Shown: positions 25,746 to 36,460 of the stretch, piece after piece
How positions within the stretch are numbered: position 1 is the stretch's first letter
Layout: each line of letters starts with the position of its first letter
Source: Microplitis mediator
Lineage: Eukaryota > Arthropoda > Insecta > Hymenoptera > Braconidae
DNA length: 64,000 nucleotides
Direction of reading: 5' to 3'
Assembly (NCBI RefSeq): GCF_029852145.1
Contig: NC_079971.1
Span: 17,448,667-17,512,666, forward strand
Position numbers and translations under genes: made by a program
The notes under the pieces: generated by a model
What the model was told of the DNA's origin: nothing
What the model saw: the letters and a program-made list of their open reading frames with translations, nothing else
Databases searched by the model: none

Positions 25746-26073
25746 TTCTCTCAGAATAGTTTTCAATAAAAGTCGTTGATTTTCCCAAAAACTATTCGAA
25801 TCAGTTAATTCGTTCGAGAGATATCGTTATTGAAAGTAATGGTAAAATAGTTATTGGCGTAACTAGTAGGGTAAGTGATTCATAATGTGCCAGCGCGATG
25901 CGTTTAGCATAGGGTTTAGGATAGCTCCGGCACTATACTATATTCCATTCGATTTGATCTATAACTTATTGAGCCACACCGTCCTTCGTACGGTAATACA
26001 CCATTTAAATATAGTGGAAACCTAAACATGCAAACCTCTCAATAAGACAATTTATAGATAAATTGAGAAAAAT
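25746..26073. other. spacer before the copia relic
   Basis: No gene recognised. No 5' LTR or gag is visible, so the copia element is truncated at its left end. Confidence 0.5.
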
Positions 26074-28612
26074 ATAGATAGCCCGAACAACCTTTTTAAA
26101 GAGATCTAAAATCTGTACTAGCGAAGCCATGGATTTAATTTATACTGATTTATGTGGGCCGATGCCTGTAGAAACGCCGGGAAAACGCAGGTACATAATG
26201 ACCCTCATAGACGATTTTAGCCGATACACATACATATTTTTGTTACGTATCAAATCACAAGTAAAAGAAGTCATGAAAGATTTTATTGAATTTTGTCATA
26301 CACAATTTGGGCGAAAACCTAAGGCTTTTCGATCTGACCTTGGAACAGAATACGTAAACCATGAGTTAACTGAGCATTTACAAAATCAAGGAATAAAATT
26401 CCAACATACAACAGCATACACACCGGAACAAAATGGCGTAGCAGAGAGAAGGAACAGATATTCAGTTAAAGCCATTCGGACTATGTTAATTGATGCGGAA
26501 TTACCAGATAAATATTGGGGAGAAGCTGCGGTAACTGCAGTTTACTTGCAAAATAGACTCCCGACTCGTGGGAGAGAAACAACACCCTTCGAGCTATTAC
26601 TGAAGAAAAAGCCGAATGTAAAACATTTGAAGGAATTCGGATGTAAAGCGTTTGCGCATATACCGAAACAGAAAAGAACGAAACTAGATGACAAGGCTAC
26701 GGAATGTGTTTTCATTGGTTACTCTCCCGACTCAAAAGCCTATAGACTTTTGGAAAGGTCCTTAGGACAGGTCATCACGACCAGGGATGTAAGGTTCATT
26801 GAAGGAACTCGTGATGAAGGGGAAGGTATTGAGGGTATGCCATTAAAATCCACACCTATAAAACATAACACACAGATTTCTGAGGACACTGGAGAGATAG
26901 TATATATACATTCAGATATCTCAATAAATCCAATACCGAACAAAGAATCAGAGGAAAGAACACCTGCACTGCTCCAACCACCCGTCATTGATATCACGTT
27001 TGAGGACCAAGATGATGATCAAGCTGATAATAACAATGATGATGATGACGATGATAGTAACAATGATGATGAACCAAAGACAGTTGAGCAGGCCTTAAAA
27101 GGATCCAACTCAGAGCATTGGTAAAGGACCATGTCTGAGGAAATCAACGCACTACATGAAAACAAGACATGGGACCTTGAACCCATTCCGCGGAATAAAA
27201 TACCCATAGGGTGCAAATGGGTGTTCAAAGTCAAGACTACCTCCAATGACTCAACCAAAAGATTTAAAGCTAGACTAGTAGCTCAGGGTTTTTCCCAAAA
27301 ATACGGGGTAAACTACGAAGAAGTGTTTGCTCCGGTAGTCAAAGGATCCACAGTGCGCTGTATGCTATCAACTGCTGGAAAAAGGGGCTACTACGTAAGA
27401 CACTGGGATGTAAAAACTGCTTTCCTCAACGGAGACCTGAAGGAAGTCATCTACATGACCCAACCCCCCGGATACGAAAACAAAGATCATGAAGACTGGG
27501 GATGCAGGCTGAATAAAAGTCTCTACGGACTAAAGCAAGCAGCCAATGCTTGGAACGAAAAACTTCACCAAGTACTAACAGATTTCCGCTTTACGCGGTC
27601 TGATGCTGATCCATGTTTATATAAACACGGAGTCAATACTATCACATATCTTCTGGTACACGTAGATGATATATTGGTAGCGTGTAAATCTTCTACAAAA
27701 TTAAATCAAATTTTAAGCGCAATGAGGCAGAAGTTCAGCATCACAGACTTAGGTGAAGTTAGCTGCTACTTAGGAGTTGAGATTGTAAGAAACGAAGCTG
27801 GCGAGTTTCTCATCCATCAGCAGAATTATATTGAAAGAATTTTCTCACAATCGAGGCTCCAAGAAGCAAAGCCATCAAGCTATCCCATGGATGCAAATTA
27901 TGAAAAGGTCCGTCTTGAATCACCTGAAATCGTTAAAGAATTTTATAGTAAACTGATAGGGAAATTGTTATATGTTTCTGTGAATTCCCGACCAGATATC
28001 GCAGCACCTGTGGCAATACTGGCACAACATATCAAGAGAACTCGTCAAACAGATTGGAACGAGTTACAACGCGTCTGCAAATACCTCAATGGCACTAAAC
28101 ATTATATGCTAAAACTGAATCATAATGCACTCGAAGACCAGCCACTCATCGGGTTTGCGGACGCTAACTGGGCCGAAGACAGAACCTCGCGGAAATCTAA
28201 CACCGGTTTTCTGTTTAAACTATTTGGAGGTGTTGTCTCCTGAATAAGCAAAAAGCAAACATGCGTATCCATCTCTTCAACCGAAGCGGAGATAGTAGCC
28301 CTGTCTGAGGCCGCCAGAAAGTGTACCTGGTTACGGAAACTTCTCAATTTCCTAGACGAAGTACAAGACCAACCTACAGTATTATACGAAGATAATCAAC
28401 CATGTATCGCTAGTATTCAGGCAGCCAGCCCAACCAATAGAAGCAAACACATAGATACTCGATTCTTCAACACTCGAGATTTGGTAGCGAAAAACATCGT
28501 CAAAATTATTTACTGTGCATCTGAATCCAATGAGGTGGATATCCTGACCAAGGCATTGGGGGCGCAGAAAACTTTGACCATGGTTAAAATGATTGGCTTT
28601 GTAACTGAATAA
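26074..28612 (+). pseudogene. Ty1/copia retrotransposon pol relic (integrase, RT, RNase H)
   Basis: A single reading frame runs from near 26074 to the stop at 28610-28612, broken by two in-frame nonsense codons: TAA at 27122-27124 after SEHW and TGA at 28241-28243 after GGVVS. Counting from the Met at 26129, the integrase core shows D7 (YTDLCGPM), D70 (FRSDLGTEY) and E106 (EQNGVAERR), a DD-35-E triad. The zone between integrase and RT is acidic, with a long Asp/Asn run. RT follows with WDVKTAFLNG and the catalytic VHVDDILV, which has His where Tyr is usual. RNase H follows with GFADANWAED, SSTEAEIVAL and YEDNQPC. Gag, protease and the N-terminal part are absent. The two stops look like point mutations of a once functional element, so it is recent but dead. 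Confidence 0.95.
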
Positions 28613-28649
28613 AAATTGAAAATTAAATAAATTATTTAGCATGCTACCG

Positions 28650-28660
28650 TTGAGGGGAAG
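28650..28660 (+). promoter_or_regulatory. polypurine tract of the copia element
   Basis: ttgaggggaag lies immediately before the LTR start. It is the expected plus-strand priming site. Confidence 0.75.
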
Positions 28661-28835
28661 TGTTGGAATGACAACGGCACATGCGCATCATCCCTTCCTT
28701 TCTCCTTTAATGCAAATTGTGCTATTACTAAAATTATATACATGTATTCTTTTTTCTCTTATTCAGTTCGCTTCTAATTAATAAAGTGATTGGACGATCA
28801 CATGTTTAGTTAATTATTTAATGCCTTACCCAACA
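28661..28835 (+). mobile_element. copia 3' LTR
   Basis: 175 bp starting TGTTGG and ending CCAACA, a perfect six-base inverted end, right after the polypurine tract. No 5' partner is seen in the window. Confidence 0.8.
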
Positions 28836-28842
28836 CATATAA

Positions 28843-29435
28843 ATGAGCCTATATCATATTCTTGTAGAGAATTTAACGCTCTACAAAAAAGGTCTCTTAT
28901 CATTTTTTGATAAATCCATCCATTCGAAAGTTATCGGAGCTGGAAGTCAAATCTATAATGAATTTCCAGATCTTTTTACTTTTCCAGCAAAACTATCAGA
29001 CTAATCAAAAAATGTTAGAGAATCTTTTTTATAGACAATTTTATTTCCTACAAATTATTTTCAATGAAGTTCATTCAAATTCCGCATTGTTTTCTAGTTA
29101 TTTGCGTTTTAATCTTAAGTTCTCAGAATCGAGTAGAAGACTATTACTTTTACGAGCTTGGCATTAAAATGAAAATAACTAGAAAACAATGCGGAGTTTG
29201 AATGAACTTCATTGTAAATAATTTGTAGGAAATAAAATTGTCTATAAAAAAGATTCCATGACAGTTTTTGATTAGTCTGATAGTTTTGCTGGAAAAGTAA
29301 AAAGATCTGGAAATTTATTATAGATTTGACTTCCAGCTCCGATAACTTTCGAATGGATGGATTTATCAAAAAATGATAAGAGACCTTTTTTGTAGAGCGT
29401 TAAATTCTCTACAAGAATATGCTACGGACTCATTC
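28843..29435. mobile_element. palindromic element abutting the copia LTR
   Basis: Arms are complementary around a centre near 29135. The frames at 28907-29167 (plus) and 29115-29369 (minus) encode the same peptide start on opposite strands. Related to 17860-18870 and 30623-31620. The right arm appears to continue past 29435 while its left counterpart is missing. This suggests the copia element, or a deletion with it, cut the left arm. Confidence 0.75.
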
Positions 29436-29639
29436 ATATGAGCTAGAAAAATAAAAAAATAAAAAATTTTTTTTCCCATGTTATTTAAACTTTAAATAGA
29501 AATTTACGATGAGCGACCTTTCAAAATCAATATTAAGAGATCCCGTTTCTACAGGCTCCTTCTTTCATGGCTAGGAATATATTTCACTGTGGGTTTTGAA
29601 AAAAAAAAAATAGTCGATTTTTTTGAACCGGTCGAATAA

Positions 29640-29988
29640 TTATACATGAGATCATATATAATTATGTATAATCATATATGGAATTATATATGATTATACA
29701 TGGAATTATATATAATTATATATGAACCTATATATAATTAGATCCGATCAGACCTGGATGGTGAAGGCTAGGTCTAATCATATATAAGTCTATATATAAT
29801 CAGGTCTAATCATGTATAGACTTATATATAATTAGATCTGATTAGATCTAACTGATGAAGGCTAGATATAATCATATTTAAGCCTATATATGATTAGGTC
29901 TAATTATATATAAGTCTATCTATGATTAGATCTGATCAGACTTCAATGATATGAAACCTATAAATATTTAATTTTGTATATAGGTCTA

Positions 29989-29990
<2 letters not shown>
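29640..29990. repeat. iterated TCTAATCATATATGATTAGA words
   Basis: About 350 bp of variants of aatcatatatgatta, tctgatcagac and aggtctaatcatat. The same word recurs at 36335-36440. The two may be halves of one element split by later insertions. Confidence 0.7.
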
Positions 29991-30027
<37 letters not shown>

Positions 30028-30030
<3 letters not shown>

Positions 30031-30589
30031 TAGAACCTCGATAACTCAAACCTCGATAAGTTCAAAACCTCTGTAACTTAAAAATTTTTTTGATTCCCTT
30101 CCCTTCACAGCTTAAAACCTCTATTACTTAAAGTACAAAACCTCGATAACTCAAACAATTATTTTGAGCATTGCCCTCGATAACTTAAAATAATATTTTG
30201 GTGACCTCCATAACTTAAAGTAATATCATTGAGTCATCGTATTAAGTATGTATGCAAACAAAAGGTTTCGCCAAAAGCTTAATTGATTTTCACTTTAGTC
30301 TTTCACTTAATCGGGAACTAGGGAAATAAAGGATAAAGGGGAGGGGGAGGACCTTTACTCAGTAGGAATTTTCATATAAGAGTAAATATATATGTATAAA
30401 TAAATAAAAATCTATCATTTCTATTGAATTATATGTATCTTTTTCACACTCAAGTTTCCAATCAATAAACCTCGTTAAGTTAAAAATTTTACTTTAATAA
30501 CCTCTCTAACTTAAACTCTCGATAAGTAAAAAACTCGATAACTCAAATTTTTTTACCTTTCCCTTGAATTTTAACTTATCGAGGTTCTA

Positions 30590-30592
<3 letters not shown>
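30028..30592. mobile_element. pogo/Tigger-like MITE
   Basis: Ends are CAGTAGAACCTCGATAACTC and the inverted cgaggttctactg, inserted in a (TA)n tract. CAGTA-AACCTCGAT-type ends with a TA target are typical of pogo/Tigger elements. The interior repeats cctcgataactta and cctctgtaactta. No transposase. Confidence 0.85.
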
Positions 30593-30622
<30 letters not shown>

Positions 30623-30626
<4 letters not shown>

Positions 30627-31620
30627 GGTGCTTCATTTCGGAGCCAGATTTTTTTTTTCAAGTGCATGTGGAAAAAACCATAGTTCAACACAAAAAAAAA
30701 TTTTCGCGCATGAAAAAAAAATTCTATGACGATTACAGACCTAGCTCAATGAAAAATTCGATTTTCCCATTTAAATAACATGGGAAAAATTTTATTTTCA
30801 GCTTTAAGTATTTTTAACCTCGTTAACAAATCAATAGATCGAATAAACTAATACATATTTTTGTAGGAAATTGAACGCTCTACAAAAAAGGTTTCTTATC
30901 ATTTTTCGATAAATCCATCTGTTTCAAAGTTATTAGAGCTCGAAGTAAAGTTGGGGATCGTTTTACTTTTCCGGCGAAACTATCAGACTTATCACAAAAT
31001 GTTATAGAATCTTTTTTGTTGCCAATTTTATTCTCTACAAATTATTATTAGTAAAGTTTTTTTAAATTCCGCATTGTTTTCTAGTTATTTTCATTTTAAT
31101 TTTAAGCTCTTAAAAAAGTGGTTCTGATCGATTTCAAGAGCTCGACATTAAAATAAAAATAACTAGAAAACAATGCGGAATTTGAAAAAACTTTACTGAT
31201 AATAATTTGTAGAGAATAAAATTGACAACAAAAAAGATTCTATAACATTTTGTGAAAATTCTGATAGTTTCATCAGAAAAAAAAAAACGATCTCCAACTT
31301 TACTTTAAGCTCTAATAACTTTGAAACAGATGGATTTATCGAAAAATGATAAGAGACCTTTTCTGTAGATCGTTCAATTTCCTACAGAAATATGTATTAG
31401 TCCATTTGATCTATTGATTTGTTAACGAGGTTAAAAATACTTAAAGTTGAAAAATTTTTCCCATGTTATTTAAATGGGAAAATTGAATTTTTCAATGAGC
31501 TAGGTCTGTAATCGACATAGAATTTTTTTTCTTGCGCGAAAATTTTTTTTTTGTGTTGAACTATGATTTTTTCCACATGCACTTAAAAAAAAAAAGTTGC
31601 TCCGAAATGACGCACCCTAA
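30623..31620. mobile_element. 998-bp palindromic TA-flanked element
   Basis: Ends are TTAGGGTGCTTCATTTCGGA and its near complement ending CGCACCCTAA, between (TA)n tracts. The arms are complementary over nearly their full length and meet near 31120. The interior shares gaacgctctacaaaaaagg with the palindromes at 17860 and 28843. No protein. Confidence 0.85.
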
Positions 31621-31867
31621 TATATATATATATATATATATTGTAACAAATGTGAAACTGAACTTTTTAAATATTTGAACAGCTAGAAAACAAATGCTTT
31701 CTTCTCTTGTTTTCTCTTCAACTAAACAGCAAACGTCTTGTATCAATAAACTATATTTTTTATTGCCTTTCTTTTGCTGCTGTTAATTGTGGTGTTGTTA
31801 TTTCTAATTTGTGTATTATCATTGTAGTGTATAAGTGATATTAACTTATAAGATACCAGTTACTACA

Positions 31868-31890
31868 ATTTGGTGTCAGAAGTGCATGTA
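31868..31890 (+). promoter_or_regulatory. primer-binding site region of the LTR element
   Basis: atttggtgtcagaagtgcat directly follows the 5' LTR. The form TGGTGTCAGAAGTG is usual for Gypsy-type primer-binding sites. I did not identify the tRNA. Confidence 0.65.
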
Positions 31891-32019
31891 ACCTTTGTGT
31901 CGTGTGTACTTACAAATATAAAATTAAAAAAAAATATACATATATCTGTCAATATATCGTGACGCGATGGGAAAGGCAAAAGTTTGAAACGATCGTGTTT
32001 TTAATATTAAGAAAAGACG

Positions 32020-32480
32020 TGAATTCAGTGATCAATTAAACGAGTTAGTGAAAACATATTTTTTTGAATTTGTGATAAAGTGCGCGTGTGAATTTAAATA
32101 AATTTAGTGATGAATTAAATAAGTTTTGTGGATATGTGTTATTATATTAAAGTGCGTGTAGTAAAATAAGTAAATTTGGTGATGAATTAAAAAAAAAAAG
32201 TTCTGTGGATATGTGTTATAGTGTTAAAGTTCGCGTTGTAATATAAATAAATACGGTGATGAATTAATTAAAATTTGTCAATATATTTTATAATATAGAT
32301 TCCAAGTTCGTGTAATAATTTAAACGAATTCAGTGATTAAATAATTAAGTTTTGTGAAAATATTTTTCTTAATCGGTGTCAAAATGCGTATTTGAATTTA
32401 TTTGTGTGATGTACTACATAAAAAAAAAATGTTCGGGATTAATGAATTAGTGTTGTGAAAATATTTCTATTAATTTGTGT
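32020..32480 (+). repeat. ~75-bp tandem leader repeats of the LTR element
   Basis: The unit contains gtgatgaattaa-taagtttgtg-atatgtgtta-aaagtgcgtgt. Starts fall near 32025, 32104, 32176, 32254 and 32330, spaced 72-79 bp. No coding potential is kept across units. Confidence 0.75.
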
Positions 32481-33194
32481 TAAAGTGCGAGTCTGAGTAA
32501 TTACGCGTGTGATAAAAATATAAAATAAAAGTGATTGAAACATCAAACGACGGATAATCTTATTTTGTTTTAAAAAAGGAAGAAGTAAAGACGGTAAAAA
32601 TTTTCGTAGAATTGATTGAGGAGTTAAAATTGAACTTGTGGACAAATTACAATCGGGAAAGGATTAATTTGGTGATGTATCATTATTTAATAATAATAGT
32701 AGTTAGGTAAAATTAAAAATAAAAGAAACATCATTTTATCAAACATAAATTCACTAAAAATATCGTGACATCTAACCGCTCTTTTGTAATCGATTGACGT
32801 AATTCATAAACCGGGTATATTTAATGATTTTGTGGTGAAGAACAATAGATAAAAAAATTTTGTATAGATAGTCATTTTTGAAAATTTTTATCTGGGCTAT
32901 GTAATACCTCAAGTATTTATCGAGTTAATAAATATAGTTTTATACAGATGAATAGGAAAGCTTTATGATACTGCTGAGATTACCATCATGAGTTAAATTT
33001 AAAAAAAAAAAAGAAGAAAAGTCGATGTTAACGGAAATAATTAAAAAATTTATTTACTTCAATGCGATTGGGAGGGTCCTTATGAAATTGAAAATAGGCT
33101 AAATAACGTAGTTTATAAAATTAGAAAAATACCAAATGAAAATATAAAATCATGCATGTAAATCGTCATGTACCATATTGTGAATAATAAGAGA

Positions 33195-33600
33195 AAATAA
33201 AAGAGAAGTCCGGCTAGGGCCCTGAACGATCTCACTGTAGACGTTGTAAAGGGTTCCCGGGATTCTGTATTCAATTAGTAAGTCTAGGATATCTTGCAAA
33301 CTGATAGAATCGAAGATGTCTGAACGACTGCTAAAGACTGGTATAGTCCTTAGGAGAACTCTGGCAGTGAACCCTGAATAGCCACACTGTAGACGTTGCT
33401 AAAGAGTTCCCGAGATTCTGAAAGAAGTCTGGCTGAGGGCTCTGAACGATCTCGGTGGTAACGTTGTTCGAGGGATTCCCGGGATTCTCTAAGGACTGGA
33501 AATGTTCTGGGTTTGAGTATATTAGCTGAAGGGAAGTCTGCCCGTGGGCCCTGAACGATTAATCGTTGCGGGGTTCCCGGAATTCCTCAGTCATTGATCG
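33195..33600 (+). repeat. GC-richer tandem repeats in the LTR element interior
   Basis: Four irregular units with gaagtc-ggc-ggg-cctgaacgat and gttcccgggattct lie at about 33205, 33355, 33425 and 33533. They could fold or act in packaging; that is inference. Confidence 0.65.
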
Positions 33601-34414
33601 GAGACTGGATATTTCTTTTGATCTAAGTGAGCTCAATGAGGATCAAAAGTTTGATTCTGAGGACTTATCGATGGCTAAGAGCAACCTGACTGAAGCTTTA
33701 GGATCCATCCGGAGTTGACACAGTTGACATTTCTCTTTTGTTGATGGCTACGACTTCTGAGAGATAGATTGATGCCCTGAAGAGTTTCCGAGGAGCTTTT
33801 AGGGAGAAAAATGAAATTCGTTGCAACGTGTGTTATTCAGTGTCATTGATATGTTAGCTATAGATAACATATCGGCATATGAACTGAATGGATCAAACGG
33901 TAGAACATTGAGCATATAAGATCGAAATTATTGAATTGATCACGATAATGAAAGTTTATAATTAAAAATCGATAAATAATAGGATGAAACCATGAAATAT
34001 GTTTATCTATAAAATTCAATAAAAAGTTGGAGATACTCGTTTTGTTTGTTTATTATGTGCAGATAATATTTCCAATTTCATTGGGGAAGAAGAGAAGGAG
34101 TCCATTCCTAGTCCTTCAAGGAGGAGAGGAAGAAGTTCCTGTTCCCATCCCGTACCTGATCCCATTCCCATTGAAGGTCCATTCAATCAAGAGGAGGGTT
34201 ACATTTTTAATTTTATTTATTTTGATTCGTTGAATAGGAAAATTGAGTCACGTGCACTGATTAACTTCTTAGCAGAATATTTGATTTTTTTAATATCAAT
34301 TCTTAGCTCAATTAAACAATAGACTATTTTTTTAAAATTTTATTATTATCTTTGCGTTAGCCTACAGGGTTGTTTTTTAGCTGTGGAGTTTTTTTCCCTG
34401 TAGGGTGATAGATA

Positions 34415-34535
34415 GGGTGTGTTGGGACCATAGCGGAATCGAACCAAAAATTGCAAATGGTTTTAATTTCAATTAAGTTCGATTCTTCCAACACAATTTT
34501 TTATCGGGACGATAATTTTATTGAGAAGGGGGTAG
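34415..34535 (+). other. hairpin plus polypurine tract before the 3' LTR
   Basis: gtgttgggaccatagcgg and aatcgaac pair with gttcgatt and ccaacac some 50 bases later (34418-34493), making an imperfect stem-loop. A gagaagggggtag polypurine tract ends at 34535, directly before the LTR. Confidence 0.65.
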
Positions 34536-34797
34536 TGTAACAAATGTGAAACTGAACTTTTTGAATATTTGAATAGCTAGAACACAAATGCCTTCTTCTC
34601 TTGTTTTATAGATGCGCGACTATAGTCAGTCAGTCTTATATTGACAACTAAACAGCATACGTCTTGTATCAATAAACTATATCTTTAATTGCCTTTCTTT
34701 TGCTGCTGTTAATTGTGGTGTTGTTATTTCTAATATAAGTGTGTTATTATTGTAGTGTATAAGTGATATTAATTTAAGATACCAATTACTACAATAT

Positions 34798-35125
34798 ATA
34801 ACATATTGTTACAATTTTAATATTAATGTTATTAAATTTTTATTTTGTCAACTATCAATAAAACTTGAATCCCCATTACTTAAAAAATATTCAAAGATTT
34901 CGGCAGCAATTTAAAAGTATAAATAGATATCGATTGATACATAGATATTTATGAGTTTATAAATGAAAATATTTGATTATATATATCTATAATGAATTCT
35001 ATTGTTATTTATATACAAAACCAAATTGATCATTAGGTGCATTATTTACGTAGGATGTATCAATTTCATTATTTGGGTTAAGTATGCCATGAATTTTCCT
35101 TAATTATAAGTGTATAGCAGACTAG
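34798..35125. other. AT-rich spacer
   Basis: No gene or clear repeat recognised. Confidence 0.4.
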
Positions 35126-35127
35126 AG

Positions 35128-35205
35128 GACCAGACTACCATCAAGCGATTACCAGAGTTAAGCAGCATCGACATGGGTCATTAATTGGACAGGTGACCCC
35201 GTATT
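35128..35205 (+). pseudogene. 5S rRNA-derived sequence (SINE3-like head or 5S pseudogene)
   Basis: gattaccagagttaagcagc, followed by a catcgacatggg segment and caggtgacc, lines up in order with the internal control region of animal 5S rRNA (AAGTTAAGCAGC...GGTGACC). The first part is shortened. It could be a 5S pseudogene or the promoter head of a SINE3-type retroposon. Confidence 0.6.
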
Positions 35206-35227
35206 ATAATAATAGTTTACCAGTAGT

Positions 35228-36265
35228 AATTTTTTTTTTTTTTTAATTTGAATTTAACCCTTATTTATATTAATGATGACAAGAAATCCTAATTATATCG
35301 AATTGAATTGAATTTAGTTGGTTTAACCGGGCACTCAGCTTGTGTTAGCCATTGTACCCGGGTCCAGTGAGGACAATTTTATAGTTATCGGAGAGGATCG
35401 CGGTCCTGGTGATCATTGTTATTAGGCCTTGCTTTATTGCCAGTCCACCTAACAACGAACTTGCTAAGCCCACTGTTCTTCCAACATCTATTTATAATTT
35501 GACTACTGTAGATACTATTGTTTGTGAGTTTATAGGTGGAGGAAACATAGTTTTTATTTCGGTGATTCCCCGCCCCGAGTCCAAGGAAACACGTCGTGGG
35601 ACACAGCCGCTATCAGCAGTCCTCACTAGTTCAAGAAGAACCGGGACCTGGCGTTAGCTAAGCCCACCGTCGTTCTCCCGTCACTATGAGTCCTAGCCTT
35701 CAGCTACCATGGCCATCATACGTCGTGTCCTTGTCATCGGGGGGTCTTGTCATTCGAAATTATGTCTCCTAAGAAGTTAATGTGGGTGTTATTATGGTCC
35801 ATCCTTCAGAGCCCACTGTGTAGGATAAGACACTTATACAATGGAGGATGCCTGTTATTCAAAGGCAACGTTGGTGGTGGAGGACTCTCTCTATCACTGC
35901 TTTGACACGTTGGCTTACACCAAAGCTAGAGGTTCTGCGAATGTTTATGGGCCTCTGCCGCCACCTATGCTCGGCCAATACAGGTGTTCTTCTTTGATAA
36001 GAAGCCCCACCCGCTAGCCTAGTCATAGAAGCGGCAGAGCTCTGCAGATTCGATCGAGTTTTTGTGTTCCGCTATCATTTTGTAATGAAGTCGGCGCCAC
36101 TTCAATTCGGTCGAAAAATTGTCGGTATTCCACCACCAGGGAGCTGACAATATAATGCACATAAATAGTATTGTGAAAATAAAATTTATTGGTGCATGCC
36201 GGGATCGAACCTGGTCCTACGCTTTGGTAAGCAAGTACCTTGTTCGATAGGCTATTGCCAGCCCC
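35228..36265 (-). mobile_element. GC-rich ~1-kb retroposon-like block with tRNA-like head
   Basis: On the minus strand it starts with a tRNA-like sequence (36191-36265), runs through ~850 bp that is clearly GC-richer than its surroundings, and ends in a poly-A (plus-strand T run at about 35231-35246). It contains an internal near-duplicate: ctaagcccactgttcttcc at 35463 and ctaagcccaccgtcgttct at 35658. The 82-codon frame at 35409-35657 shows no family I know. The layout suggests a long tRNA-headed SINE or a composite retroposon. Confidence 0.5.
36191..36265 (-). pseudogene. tRNA-like sequence with intact B box
   Basis: The minus strand reads ggggctggcaatagcc at its start, holds a B box GGTTCGATCCC (plus 36201-36211) and ends gcatgcacc. 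The acceptor stem pairs poorly, so I call it tRNA-derived rather than a working tRNA gene. Confidence 0.6.
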
Positions 36266-36334
36266 TCCTAATTATATCACTTAATTAATAATTTACAGAT
36301 ATTTTCAATGAGATTTAAAAAATGACTATATTCG

Positions 36335-36460
36335 TTCATGCATGATTATATCTAATCATATATGATTATATATGATCAGATCTGGCTAATTTTCATATCT
36401 GATTATATATGGACTTACATATAATTGTATATAATTATACAAAATCATTTTTTATCGGGA
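36335..36460. repeat. second block of TCTAATCATATATGATTA words
   Basis: Same word as 29640-29990. The right end is cattttttatcgggaac, similar to the cattttttcccgggaac end at 25470. Confidence 0.6.

Larger units (their letters stand above)
31642..34793 (+). mobile_element. complete non-autonomous LTR retrotransposon
   Basis: Direct LTRs lie at 31642-31867 (226 bp) and 34536-34793 (258 bp). Both start tgtaacaaatgtgaaactga and end actaca, and they are flanked by ATAT on each side (31638-31641 and 34794-34797). The 4-bp duplication and TGT...ACA ends suggest Gypsy type, though ATAT lies in a TA tract. The 2.67-kb interior has no gag, pol or env, so movement would need enzymes supplied elsewhere. 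The 5' LTR lacks about 34 bp (agatgcgcgactatagtcag onward) present in the 3' LTR. Confidence 0.9.

Noticed and set aside
26740..27258. Minus-strand frames of 85 and 79 codons
   Set aside because: Antisense shadows of the copia pol frame, including its Asp/Asn codon run.
34027..34233. 68-codon frame near the 3' end of the LTR element as an envelope or pol remnant
   Set aside because: No diagnostic motif in any frame; it could equally be chance in an AT-rich region.
35409..35657. 82-codon frame in a GC-rich block as a host exon
   Set aside because: No homologous family recognised, no convincing splice sites, and the block is bounded by retroposon-like signals.
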